Source: Silvimonas iriomotensis
GTDB taxonomy: Bacteria > Pseudomonadota > Gammaproteobacteria > Burkholderiales > Chitinibacteraceae
Direction of reading: 5' to 3'
NCBI RefSeq assembly: GCF_014645535.1
Contig: NZ_BMLX01000001.1
Coordinates: forward strand, 303,169 to 367,168
Length of the DNA: 64,000 bases
The notes below the pieces were generated by a model. That model did no database searches. It saw nothing but the letters and a program-made list of their open reading frames with translations, and had not been told where the DNA came from. Below are positions 9,433 to 17,739 of the stretch, piece by piece; the stretch's first letter is position 1, and every line of letters starts with the position of its first letter. The translations under genes were made by a program, and so were the position numbers.

Positions 9433-9854
9433 AAGCAATGGTATGAAAGCGAATAGTCGATCGCGGCCAGTGTTCATTGCGTAATTACCTGATTTTGATT
9501 GGTATTTTTGATAACTAGCCGACTGGTCGGTTGGATTGTTCTTTGTGATGGACAAACAATTCAATCGGCATAACAGCCTGCGGCAAAAACATGACACTTT
9601 CATGGGAAAGTCCGGTGTGTTTTTCCCGAGACATTCCGGCTTATGGCCTTGTCATGGCGCGCTATATTCTGTAATTTCTGTATTAACAGAAATAAAAATG
9701 AAGCGATCGGTGTGATAACAACCCGCCGCTTCTGCATTTTTTGGCCTATTTTCTGCAACGGCACTGGTTTTTAGTCGCTTTGGCGGATGGGTTGTTCCGG
9801 TATCGGGCCAAAATCCGCCTCTGTATTTCTCTATAAACAGAAATTGTGACAAGC
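9433..9854. promoter_or_regulatory. Long divergent intergenic region with twin inverted repeats
   Basis: No credible gene is present. Two copies of the same 20-base inverted repeat stand out: 9674-9693 (arms ATTTCTGT/ACAGAAAT around ATTA) and 9825-9844 (ATTTCT/AGAAAT), identical at 18 of 20 positions and 151 bases apart. The second ends 10 bases before the ATG of the SDR gene, where a bound protein would block initiation. An extra half site, TTCTGTAA, adjoins the first. Between them GGCGGAT (9783-9789) and ATCCGCC (9813-9819) could pair. This looks like the operator pair of an unidentified regulator. Confidence 0.5.
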
Positions 9855-11087
9855 ATGAAGGTCTTTCTGGTCGGTGCCGACGGTTTTCTGGGGCGACACA
9901 TTGCCCGGGCGCTGCTGGCTGCGGGTCATGCCATTGTCCCGGCAGTCCGGCAAGTGCGGCAGCCCGGCGAGGTAGAGGCGGACTTCACCCGTTTGCAGCA
10001 GGCTGAACTGATCAACGCCATGCGCGGCTGCGAGGTACTGATCAACTGTGCCGGGCTTTTTCGGGAAACCGCCAGCGCCCGGTTTGACGCGGTGCACATC
10101 GACGGCCCGCGCGCGTTGTATCAGGCGGCCGTGGCGGCAGGCGTACGCCGGGGTGTGCTGATCTCTGCGCTGGGTGCCGCACCCCATGCCGTGACCGCGT
10201 ACTGGCGCAGCAAAGCCGCCGGAGAGGCCGTGCTGCATGAATCCGGATTACCGGCGACCGTCATCCGTCCCTCGCTGGTTTATGGCGAAGACGGCGCCAG
10301 CACCCGCTGGTTTGTACGCCTGGCGCAAGGGCCGCTGGCGCTGCTGCCCGCACGGCGTAGCCGGGTGCAACCGATGCATGTGGATGATCTGGCGCAGGGC
10401 GTGGTGGCTGCATTGAGTGATGCCAGCACGCAGGGCCAGACGCTGGCCGCCGCCGGTCCGCAAACGCTGGATATGGCGCAGTACCTGCAGCAATTGCGTG
10501 GCCGTGGTCGCTGCCGGGTGGTGTCGGTGGGGCCGGCGCTATGCAATGTGGCTGCCCGCGTGGCGCAACACTGGCCCGGCTCGCTGCTGACCCCGGAAAG
10601 CCTGGCCATGCTGGCCGAAGGCAATGTCGCGGCGGATGCCGAACCCTTTGCCCGACTGGTCGGGCGGCCGTTACGTCAGGCCGCAGATTTTGTCAGTGCC
10701 GCAGCACGCTGGCAGGCCCGCATCGGGCTGGCGCGTTGCAGCCTGCAAGCTGGTCTGGCGCTGGTCTGGCTGGGCACGGCGGTGGTGTCGCTGTGGCTGT
10801 TTCCGGTTGCCGGCAGCAACCAGTTGCTGGCCGCGTGCCATGTGCCGCCGCCATGGTTTGCACTGATGCGGATTGGCGCCGCGGTGCTGGATGCGGCGTT
10901 GGGTGTGCTGACCCTGCTCGCGCCCGGGCGCCGGTTATGGCAAGGGCAGATCGCGCTCATTGCCGTTTACAGCGTCATCGTGGCGCTCTGCCTGCCCGAG
11001 TTTCTTGTCCACCCGTTTGGCCCCTTGCTCAAGAACGCCGGATTGCTCGGCGCGCTGTTTGCATTACTGATACTGGAGGAAAACTGA
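9855..11087 (+). CDS. SDR-family NAD(P)-binding protein fused to DoxX-like membrane domain
   Basis: About 410 aa. The N-terminal Rossmann domain (MKVFLVGADGFLGRHIARALLAAGH, then INCAGLFRE and the YWRSKAAGEAVL helix) is an atypical/extended SDR of the NDUFA9/NmrA-like type. From about residue 295 the protein becomes hydrophobic with four membrane helices, resembling the DoxX-like/DUF4267 module, so the nucleotide-binding part is tethered to the inner membrane. The usual Tyr-x3-Lys pair appears as Y-W-R-S-K. The ATG at 9855 is preferred over GTG at 9846. It is followed after one base by a DUF2269 gene, a frequent pairing. The function of the pair is not established. Confidence 0.85.
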   Translation: MKVFLVGADGFLGRHIARALLAAGHAIVPAVRQVRQPGEVEADFTRLQQAELINAMRGCEVLINCAGLFRETASARFDAVHIDGPRALYQAAVAAGVRRGVLISALGAAPHAVTAYWRSKAAGEAVLHESGLPATVIRPSLVYGEDGASTRWFVRLAQGPLALLPARRSRVQPMHVDDLAQGVVAALSDASTQGQTLAAAGPQTLDMAQYLQQLRGRGRCRVVSVGPALCNVAARVAQHWPGSLLTPESLAMLAEGNVAADAEPFARLVGRPLRQAADFVSAAARWQARIGLARCSLQAGLALVWLGTAVVSLWLFPVAGSNQLLAACHVPPPWFALMRIGAAVLDAALGVLTLLAPGRRLWQGQIALIAVYSVIVALCLPEFLVHPFGPLLKNAGLLGALFALLILEEN

Positions 11088-11088
11088 C

Positions 11089-11556
11089 ATGCTCTATCTA
11101 CTGATCAAGACACTGCACATCCTGTCGGCCACATTCATGTTCGGCACCGGCTTTGGCACTGCGTTTTATATGTTCTTTACCAACCGCAGCAAGAACGTAC
11201 AGGCCATTGCGGTGGTGACCCGCTGGGTTGCGCGCGCCGACTGGTGGTTTACCACACCATCGGTGATTTTCCAGCCCTTGTCCGGCTACTGGATGATGCG
11301 TCAGGCCGGCTGGCCCGTGGCCTGGAACTGGGTGGGCCTGGCCTTGTTGCTGTATGTGATTGCCGGGATGTGCTGGCTGCCGGTGGTATGGCTGCAACTG
11401 CGCATGCGGGACATGGCGCAAAAGGCTGCAGGGCAGGGCCACAGTACCTTGCCGGCCGTGTACTGGCGCTATGAAAAGCTGTGGACCGTGCTGGGTTTCC
11501 CGGCCTTTGGCGGCCTGCTGGTGGTGTACTGGTTGATGGTCGCCAAGCCGTTCTGA
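11089..11556 (+). CDS. DUF2269 family integral membrane protein
   Basis: 155 aa with four predicted membrane helices. It begins LYLLIKTLHILSATFMFGTGFGTAFYM, the conserved opening of DUF2269, with the characteristic His in helix 1, and ends in a short LMVAKPF tail. A strong GGAGG lies 9-10 bases ahead of the ATG, inside the end of the SDR gene, so the two are cotranscribed and tightly coupled. Function unknown; the conserved His in a four-helix membrane protein has suggested haem or quinone contact in related small proteins, but nothing here proves it. Confidence 0.88.
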   Translation: MLYLLIKTLHILSATFMFGTGFGTAFYMFFTNRSKNVQAIAVVTRWVARADWWFTTPSVIFQPLSGYWMMRQAGWPVAWNWVGLALLLYVIAGMCWLPVVWLQLRMRDMAQKAAGQGHSTLPAVYWRYEKLWTVLGFPAFGGLLVVYWLMVAKPF

Positions 11557-11570
11557 TCGCGGTGCCAGAT

Positions 11571-11607
11571 AAAACAAAGGCCAGCGGGTTGCCCGGCTGG
11601 CCTTTGT
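11571..11607. terminator. Bidirectional intrinsic terminator
   Basis: CAAAGGCCAGC/GCTGGCCTTTG, a perfect 11-base stem between the convergent DUF2269 and rdgC genes. The T tract is better on the minus strand. Confidence 0.85.
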
Positions 11608-11627
11608 CATTGGTGCGTCTAACCCGA

Positions 11628-12536
11628 TCAGGCGGGTTGTTCGCCGCCCAATGCTTCCAGCAGATCCGGCACCAGAGCGCGGGTTTCACCCACAAACAGG
11701 GCCAGGCCGGAATCGAACAGGGCCGCTTTGTCGGCGGCATCGGCATTCTTGAAGTCGTCTTGCAGCGCTTCAAGCATGGCCACGCGCTTGAGTTCCATCT
11801 TGTCGGTCAGTTGCAGGGCAATGCGGTCGTTCCAGGACAAAGCCATTTTGGTGACCAGCTTGCCGGACGACAGATGCTGGGCAATTTCTTCGCCCATCAA
11901 GGGCTGCTTGACCAGGCGGGCGATCGGGCCGTCTTCGCCCGGCGCGCGCAGTTCAACGTCCTGGCCCAGATCAAACAGGCCGGCATCGGCCGATTCCAGC
12001 CATACGGTCATGGCGGTTTGCGGCGTGGTGTTGGTCTGGATCAGGCGCGTCGGCAGGCTGCCCAGCGCTTCACGCAGCAAAGAAAGGGTGACTTCGGCCT
12101 TGGCCGCGCTGGCGCTTTCGACCAGCACCAGATTGTTCTTCAGATCAATCAGCGCGCGCGTTGTGCGCGAGCGGGTAAAGGCACGCGGCAGCAATTCTTC
12201 GGTAATGCGCTCGCGCAGTTCCTTGATTTCACGCTTGCCCACCTTGCGGTTCTCGCGCGCTTCAATCTCTTGCACGCGGGAGTCTGCGGTCTGCTTGATG
12301 ACCGAGCCCGGCAGCAGCTTTTCTTCGGTCTTGAGCATGACCAGCACCGTATCCTGGAACGGGTAGGCCATCATTTCCGGCATGTGGGCGGCTGGCGCGA
12401 TCCAGCCCTGGGTCATCAGGTCCTGGCTGCCACAGCTGAAGAAAGGGCGCTTGGCCAGCAGATCATTGATGCTGTCGGCAGAAAGGGCGTGGTCGGAAGA
12501 AAGACGGTAAATCTGGATATTGCGAAACCAGAGCAT
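11628..12536 (-). CDS. rdgC: Recombination-associated protein RdgC
   Basis: 302 aa, the usual family length. RdgC forms a ring-shaped dimer around DNA and modulates RecA-dependent recombination; in Neisseria it is linked to pilin variation. Family landmarks: the start MLWFRNIQIYRL, the central EARENRKVGKREIKELRERITEELLPRAF, and LVKQPLMGEEIAQHLSSGKLVTKMALSW. Single gene, transcribed away from trxC, with a shared promoter region of about 170 bases. Confidence 0.96.
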   Translation of the reverse strand: MLWFRNIQIYRLSSDHALSADSINDLLAKRPFFSCGSQDLMTQGWIAPAAHMPEMMAYPFQDTVLVMLKTEEKLLPGSVIKQTADSRVQEIEARENRKVGKREIKELRERITEELLPRAFTRSRTTRALIDLKNNLVLVESASAAKAEVTLSLLREALGSLPTRLIQTNTTPQTAMTVWLESADAGLFDLGQDVELRAPGEDGPIARLVKQPLMGEEIAQHLSSGKLVTKMALSWNDRIALQLTDKMELKRVAMLEALQDDFKNADAADKAALFDSGLALFVGETRALVPDLLEALGGEQPA

Positions 12537-12709
12537 GGTGCGGCGCTCGTTTAACTGAATGGGTTCGCGATTGTACCGGCACGACTGCCCGGCGCAAACC
12601 AGGAAATGTGGCCAGGCGCATGATCAGACACATTGCCTGGCCTGCGGCTTGCGATTGGCCTCACCAGGCACCAATATGCGGACAGGATTTTGATGAAACG
12701 GAACCGATC

Positions 12710-13132
12710 ATGCAGATTGCCTGCCCGCATTGCCACACCCAGAACCGCATCGACGATGAACGTATTGCCGAAGGCCCGACCTGCGGCGCCTGTCACAAGC
12801 CCATGTTTTCCGGCGCGCCGGTGGCGGTGACGGGGGAACAGTTTGCCGTGCTCAACAAACAGCTCAAACAGCCGCTGGTGGTGGACTGCTGGGCCACCTG
12901 GTGCGGCCCGTGCCAGGCGTTTGCGCCGGCATTTGCCTCGGCCGCCGAGCACTTTTCCGGCAAGGCCACGTTTGTGAAGGTCGATACCGATCAAGAGCAG
13001 GCCCTGTCGGCCAGCCTGCGCATTCGCAGCATCCCGACCTTATTGGTGTTTGAACGCGGTCAGGAACAAGCCCGGCAGAGCGGGGCGATGTCCTCGGGCC
13101 AGTTCAAGGCCTGGTTGTCTGACTTTTTCTAA
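12710..13132 (+). CDS. trxC: Thioredoxin 2 (TrxC), zinc-binding N-terminus
   Basis: Cytosolic thiol-disulfide reductase (140 aa). The N-terminal zinc ribbon has CPHC and CGAC pairs; the thioredoxin fold carries the active site WATWCGPC and the cis-Pro segment SIPTLLVFE. This domain order is specific to TrxC, which in E. coli is induced by oxidative stress. The start is ATG 12710, which places MQIACPHC at the N-terminus as in the family; the longer in-frame upstream stretch is not conserved. Divergent from rdgC, followed by a strong terminator. Confidence 0.95.
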   Translation: MQIACPHCHTQNRIDDERIAEGPTCGACHKPMFSGAPVAVTGEQFAVLNKQLKQPLVVDCWATWCGPCQAFAPAFASAAEHFSGKATFVKVDTDQEQALSASLRIRSIPTLLVFERGQEQARQSGAMSSGQFKAWLSDFF

Positions 13133-13157
13133 GCGCTGGCACAAGCAGCCGACCAAT

Positions 13158-13191
13158 GAAAAAAGCCCGGTTCAGCACCGGGCTTTTTTTA
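13158..13191. terminator. Bidirectional intrinsic terminator
   Basis: AAAAAAGCCCGG/CCGGGCTTTTTTT hairpin between convergent trxC and the D,D-peptidase gene, with tracts suitable on both strands. Confidence 0.92.
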
Positions 13192-13210
13192 TGGCATGTC
13201 ACACAAGCAA

Positions 13211-14242
13211 TCAGCTGCGCGCCAGCGCAACCGGGCTGGTTTCCAGCCATTTCTTCACGCGGTTGGCATCGCCAATACGGGTGTACTTGCCGGTGGAATC
13301 CATTAGCACCATCACGACCGGAGTGCCGCTGATGGTTGCTTCCATCACCAGGCAATGGCCAGCTTCATTGGTAAAGCCGGTCTTGGTCAGCCCGATATCC
13401 CATTGCTCTTCCTTCACCAACGGGTTGGTGTTGTGGAAAGCCATGGTGCGGCCATTGAGGTTGGAGGTGAATTCGTATTGCGACGAAGTCGTGAATTCAT
13501 GAATCTCCGGGTACTTGCGCGCAGCACGCACCATCAGCACCAGGTCACGGGCGCTGGAGATGTTCTGCGGCGTCAGGCCGGTCGAATCATAAAAACGGCT
13601 GTGGCTCATGCCCAGTTCCGTGGCCTTTTCGTTCATCTTGCGGATAAACAGATCACGGCCACCCGGATAGGTGCGAGCCAGCGCGGCAGCCGCGCGGTTT
13701 TCCGACGACATCAGGGCCAGCAGCATCACTTCAGCACGGGTCAGACGGGTACCGACGCGCAGACGCGACGAGCTGTTTTTCAGCGTGTCGACATCTTCAT
13801 CGCTGATGGTGATGTATTCGTTCATCGGCAGGTGAGCATCCAGCGTCACCATGGCGGTCATCAGCTTGGTGATCGAAGCAATCGGCGCGACTTCGTCCGG
13901 ATTCTTCTGGTAGATCACTTCACCGCTGTTTTCGTTCAGGATCAGCACAGAGGCCGATTGCAGGCCAGGATTGTCAGCCGTAAAGCCAGACAAGGCCACG
14001 GCGCGCGTGACATGCACGCTACGCTGGGCATTGGCGATGGCGGTACGTTTGACCCGACCTTTTTCGTAAACCGTGGTTGTCCGCGCAGCAGTTTTTGTCG
14101 ACGCCTTCGGTGTGGCTGTCTTCTTGCTTGCAGACTGAGTAGTGTGTTTGTGTTTATGAGACGTGGCTGCGCTGGCGACTGGTGTCATCGACAGGGAGGC
14201 GGCAGTCAGCAACGCGACAAAAAGGGGAAAAGCGGGACGCAT
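13211..14242 (-). CDS. pbpG: D-alanyl-D-alanine endopeptidase, PBP7-like (S11 family)
   Basis: Periplasmic penicillin-binding peptidase (343 aa) trimming or cleaving peptidoglycan cross-links. A Sec signal (to about ASAA) is followed by an unusually basic Lys/Thr/His-rich linker of some 40 residues, then the S11 catalytic domain with all three motifs: SITK (Ser nucleophile and Lys), SEN, and KTG. It lacks the C-terminal amphipathic anchor of DacA/DacC, matching PbpG. ATG 14242 has GGAG 8 bases upstream; the longer reading would start with TTG. The basic linker may contact anionic wall or membrane polymers (inference). Confidence 0.92.
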   Translation of the reverse strand: MRPAFPLFVALLTAASLSMTPVASAATSHKHKHTTQSASKKTATPKASTKTAARTTTVYEKGRVKRTAIANAQRSVHVTRAVALSGFTADNPGLQSASVLILNENSGEVIYQKNPDEVAPIASITKLMTAMVTLDAHLPMNEYITISDEDVDTLKNSSSRLRVGTRLTRAEVMLLALMSSENRAAAALARTYPGGRDLFIRKMNEKATELGMSHSRFYDSTGLTPQNISSARDLVLMVRAARKYPEIHEFTTSSQYEFTSNLNGRTMAFHNTNPLVKEEQWDIGLTKTGFTNEAGHCLVMEATISGTPVVMVLMDSTGKYTRIGDANRVKKWLETSPVALARS

Positions 14243-14338
14243 CAAGATCTCCAATATGCGGCCAAGATTAACAGAATCGCTGTAATACTAATTGAGAACA
14301 TTCAAAATGTCATGCCAAATCAAGAGGTCGCGTAGTAC

Positions 14339-14412
14339 TTGCAAAGTGCAACTTTAAAAGATTTCACCGACCTTGCAGGTCATGGGGGAATTATGTATGT
14401 TGTGGTGCACCA
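14339..14412. promoter_or_regulatory. Cluster of inverted repeats upstream of phaC
   Basis: Three short palindromes sit between the divergent pbpG and phaC genes: TTGCAaagTGCAA (14339-14351), GACCTtgcAGGTC (14369-14381) and TGGTGCACCA (14403-14412). PhaR, the PHB-granule regulator, is known to bind TGC/GCA-rich inverted repeats near pha genes, and the first repeat fits that style. Assignment is tentative, and no phaR gene is in the window. Confidence 0.35.
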
Positions 14413-14493
14413 TTTGCGTTAATTCACGATGTAGTTTTGCGCCACTTCAGGGCAGTTCCAAACCATCAATCCATGACGACGGAGAGATAGATT

Positions 14494-16218
14494 GTGTCCC
14501 AGGCCACGCCATTTGACGGCTTTTTCAAGCAAATGAACGACGCTAGCCAGCAGTGGTGGCAGCAATGGGTCAACGCGGTAGCACCCACCGTGGATGACGC
14601 GCTGCCGCATCTGGTTCCCAAAGTGCTGGCAACGGTGCCGGCCCACACAGCCGAGTGGCAAGCCCGCCAGGCTGAGTACTATCAGCAACAACTTGATCTT
14701 TGGCTGGGCCTGATCGGCGCCAAAGAAGCGGTGCCCGCGGTGCAGCCCGACAAGGGCGATCGCCGGTTCAATTCTCCTGAATGGGACGCGCCGCTGTTTT
14801 CCTGGATCAAGCAAAACTATCTTCTGACCTCCCGTTATCTGTTGCAGATGGTCGACGCCGCGCAAACCGACGACGCCCTGCGCGAAAAAGCCGCGTTCTT
14901 CACGCGGCAATATCTGGATGCGGTCAGCCCGGCCAACTTTGCCCTGACCAACCCGGAAGTGATGAAACTGGCTGCCGAGACCAACGGCGACAGCCTGAAA
15001 GATGGCATGCGCCGGCTGATGGATGATATCAGCAAGGGCACCATCACCATGACGGATGAATCGCAGTTCGAGGTGGGCCGCAATCTGGCGGTCACCGAAG
15101 GCGCGGTGGTGTTCGAAAACGACATCCTGCAACTCATCCAGTACACGCCATTGACCGCGCAGGTGAATGAAGTTCCCTTGCTGATCGTGCCGCCGTGCGT
15201 GAACAAGTACTACATCATGGATCTGCAGGCCGAGAACTCCATGGTGCGCTGGTGCGTAGAGCAGGGGAACACGGTGTTCCTGGTGTCCTGGCGCTCCATT
15301 CCGCCTGAACTGGGCCATCTGCAATGGGACGATTACGTTGATCAAGGCGTGATCAAGGCGGCTGAAGTCGTGCGCAAGATCACCCGGCGCGAGCAGATGA
15401 ACGTGTTGTCGTTCTGCATTGGCGGCGGCCTTGTGGCCACGGCCATTCCGGTCATGCAATCGCGTGATCTGGACTGGTTCCGTTCCGTCACGCTGATGAC
15501 GTCCATGCTGGATCATTCTGACCCGGGCGATATCAAGCACTATATTGACTGGAACCTCATCCGTTCCCGTGAGGCCCAACTGGACAAGGGCGGGATCGTG
15601 TCCGGCAAGGAGCTGGCGCGGACGTTCTCGTCGCTGCGGGCCAATGACCTGATCTGGAACTACGTGGTCAGCAGCTACCTGAAGGGCAAGACGCCGCCGC
15701 CGTTCGATCTGTTGTACTGGAACAATGATTCGGCAGACCTGGCGTTGCCGATGCATACGTTCTTCCTGCGCAATATGTATCTGGAAAACAACCTGGCCAG
15801 ACCGGGTTCGTTCTCGCTGTGCGGGGTGCCGATTGATCTGACCGCCGTCACTACGCCGACCTATGTGTTTGCAGCGCGGGAAGACCATATCGTGCCGTGG
15901 AAGTCTGCGTGGGGCACCTTGCGTATCTTCAAGGGGCCGACCCGTTTTGTGCTGGGCGCCTCAGGGCATATTGCCGGCACCATCAACCACCCGGCTGCCG
16001 GCAAGCGCAATTACTGGGTGAACGACAACGCGGCCACCACGCCTGAAACCTGGTTTGACGGCGCAGAAAGCCGCCCGGGTAGCTGGTGGGTGGACTGGAA
16101 TGACTGGTTACAGCAGTACACGGGCAAGAAAGTGGCCGCCCGTAAAACGCTGGGTGCGGTCGGCTTCAAACCGATCGAACCCGCGCCAGGCCGCTATGTA
16201 AAAGAGAAGCGCGACTAA
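14494..16218 (+). CDS. phaC: Class I poly(3-hydroxyalkanoate) synthase PhaC
   Basis: Polymerises (R)-3-hydroxyacyl-CoA (mainly C4) into storage granules; 574 aa, close to the class I norm of about 590. The N-terminal domain (1-190) is followed by the alpha/beta-hydrolase catalytic domain. The triad is visible: Cys308 in the lipase-like box SFCIGG, Asp464 in REDHIVPW and His492 in ASGHIAG, matching C319/D480/H508 of Ralstonia. The first box residue is Ser where most class I enzymes have Gly. It starts with GTG at 14494, with GGAGAG 8 bases upstream. phaA follows after a 198-base gap; no phaB or phaR is adjacent. Confidence 0.97.
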   Translation: MSQATPFDGFFKQMNDASQQWWQQWVNAVAPTVDDALPHLVPKVLATVPAHTAEWQARQAEYYQQQLDLWLGLIGAKEAVPAVQPDKGDRRFNSPEWDAPLFSWIKQNYLLTSRYLLQMVDAAQTDDALREKAAFFTRQYLDAVSPANFALTNPEVMKLAAETNGDSLKDGMRRLMDDISKGTITMTDESQFEVGRNLAVTEGAVVFENDILQLIQYTPLTAQVNEVPLLIVPPCVNKYYIMDLQAENSMVRWCVEQGNTVFLVSWRSIPPELGHLQWDDYVDQGVIKAAEVVRKITRREQMNVLSFCIGGGLVATAIPVMQSRDLDWFRSVTLMTSMLDHSDPGDIKHYIDWNLIRSREAQLDKGGIVSGKELARTFSSLRANDLIWNYVVSSYLKGKTPPPFDLLYWNNDSADLALPMHTFFLRNMYLENNLARPGSFSLCGVPIDLTAVTTPTYVFAAREDHIVPWKSAWGTLRIFKGPTRFVLGASGHIAGTINHPAAGKRNYWVNDNAATTPETWFDGAESRPGSWWVDWNDWLQQYTGKKVAARKTLGAVGFKPIEPAPGRYVKEKRD

Positions 16219-16326
16219 ACGCGCAAAGAGCCTGGCCGGTGCGCCGCAACCGGGCTCCTTGACGCAAAACACAAGACGCTTTGTTTGTGCCCATCCGGCT
16301 TTCCACACCGGGTGATCCAACGTAGC

Positions 16327-16357
16327 GGAGCCGGTCTTCAACCATGAAACCGGCTCC
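16327..16357 (+). other. Inverted repeat between phaC and phaA
   Basis: Perfect 9-base arms GGAGCCGGT/ACCGGCTCC around a 13-base loop, 60 bases before the phaA start. There is no T tract, so it is not a classical terminator. It may protect or tune the phaA message. Confidence 0.5.
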
Positions 16358-16416
16358 GGCAACGGCCTGCCGCAAGGCATGGCCAGACTCTAGCAACGCT
16401 GGTTTGGAGAAACACA

Positions 16417-17595
16417 ATGAGTGAGATCGTGATTGTTGCTGCCGGGCGTACCGCTATCGGTAGCTTCGGCGGCAGCCTGGCAAAAGTGAGCGCGCCGGAA
16501 CTGGGCGCCACCGTTATCAAGGGCCTGCTGGCACGCAGCGGCCTGTCTGCTGAAGAGGTCAGCGAAGTCATCCTGGGTAATGTGCTGACCGCAGGCCTTG
16601 GCCAGAACCCGGCCCGTCAGGCACTGCGCCGCGCCGGCTTGCCGGACGCCGTACCGGGCCTGACCATCAACCAGGTTTGCGGTTCGGGTCTGAAGGCCGT
16701 CGCGCTGGGCGTGCAAGCCATTCTCTCGGGCGAGAGCGAAGTCGTGATCGCCGGTGGCCAGGAAAACATGAGCGCCGCGCCGCACCTGTTGCCGGGCAGC
16801 CGCGACGGTTTTCGCATGGGTAATGCGCAGTTGATCGACAGCATGGTGTACGACGGCCTGACCGATGCGTACAACCAGTACCACATGGGCGTCACCGCCG
16901 AAAACATCGCCAAAAAGTACGGCATCAGCCGCACCGAGCAAGATGAACTGGCGCTGGCGTCGCAGACCAAAGCGGCTGCCGCACAGGCGGCCGGCCGGTT
17001 TGTCGATGAAATCATTCCGGTACACATTCCGCAGCGCAAGGGTGATCCGGTGGTGTTCGACCAGGATGAATTCATCAAGGGCAACACCACCATGGATTCG
17101 CTCTCCAAACTGCGTGCTGCGTTCGACAAAGAAGGCACCGTGACCGCCGGTAATGCCTCCGGGATCAACGATGGCGCTGCCGGGGTCATCCTGATGAGCC
17201 GGGCCAAGGCGGATGAACTGGGCCTCAAGCCGCTGGCGACCATCCGCGCCGCCGCATCGGCCGGGGTAGATCCCAGCATCATGGGCATGGGCCCGGTGCC
17301 GGCGACCCAGCGCGTGCTGGCCCGTACCGGCTGGACGCTGGACAGCATTGACCTGCTGGAAGGCAATGAAGCCTTTGCCGCCCAGGCGCTGGGTGTGGCG
17401 CGTGAACTCAAGTGGGACTGGAATCGCGTGAACGTCAATGGCGGCGCCATTGCGCTGGGTCATCCGATTGGTGCTTCGGGCTGCCGTATCCTTGTGACCC
17501 TGCTGCATGAAATGGCCCGCCGCGATGCAAAACGCGGCCTTGCCACGCTGTGCATTGGGGGTGGCATGGGTGTTTCGCTGGCGGTGGAACGCTAA
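16417..17595 (+). CDS. phaA: Acetyl-CoA acetyltransferase (beta-ketothiolase PhaA)
   Basis: Condenses two acetyl-CoA to acetoacetyl-CoA, the first PHB step, and works in reverse in beta-oxidation of C4 units. 392 aa with the complete biosynthetic-thiolase set: nucleophile Cys88 in [11 protein letters not shown], His349 in [10 protein letters not shown] and Cys379 in CIGGGMG, nearly the same numbering as the Zoogloea enzyme. A good Shine-Dalgarno (GGAGAA) precedes the ATG. Its place behind phaC argues for the PHB role; the reductase PhaB must be encoded elsewhere. A strong terminator follows. Confidence 0.96.
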   Translation: MSEIVIVAAGRTAIGSFGGSLAKVSAPELGATVIKGLLARSGLSAEEVSEVILGNVLTAGLGQNPARQALRRAGLPDAVPGLTINQVCGSGLKAVALGVQAILSGESEVVIAGGQENMSAAPHLLPGSRDGFRMGNAQLIDSMVYDGLTDAYNQYHMGVTAENIAKKYGISRTEQDELALASQTKAAAAQAAGRFVDEIIPVHIPQRKGDPVVFDQDEFIKGNTTMDSLSKLRAAFDKEGTVTAGNASGINDGAAGVILMSRAKADELGLKPLATIRAAASAGVDPSIMGMGPVPATQRVLARTGWTLDSIDLLEGNEAFAAQALGVARELKWDWNRVNVNGGAIALGHPIGASGCRILVTLLHEMARRDAKRGLATLCIGGGMGVSLAVER

Positions 17596-17616
17596 GCGGC
17601 GCATCTGGCCTTCACG

Positions 17617-17647
17617 AAAAAAGCGCTGGCAGAACCGGCGCTTTTTT
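17617..17647. terminator. Intrinsic terminator after phaA
   Basis: AAAAAAGCGC...GCGCTTTTTT hairpin with a T-rich 3' tract, 22 bases after the phaA stop. Confidence 0.9.
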
Positions 17648-17739
17648 CTTGTCATCCGTCCGTTATTGCTTTGGCATATCGTGGTGTCTTGCCTGATGGC
17701 ACACTACGCGCACATTAACCCCGGCTGGAGTATTGCCTG

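Noticed and set aside
9674-9693. LexA box reading of CTGT...ACAG
   Set aside because: LexA sites need 8 bases between CTGT and ACAG; here there are 4.
9652-9852. 66-codon minus-strand frame in the marR-SDR gap
   Set aside because: No Shine-Dalgarno, no domain; it overlaps the twin palindromes.
14494-17595. Complete phaCAB operon
   Set aside because: No acetoacetyl-CoA reductase gene (phaB) follows phaA; the next gene is a sulfurtransferase behind a terminator.
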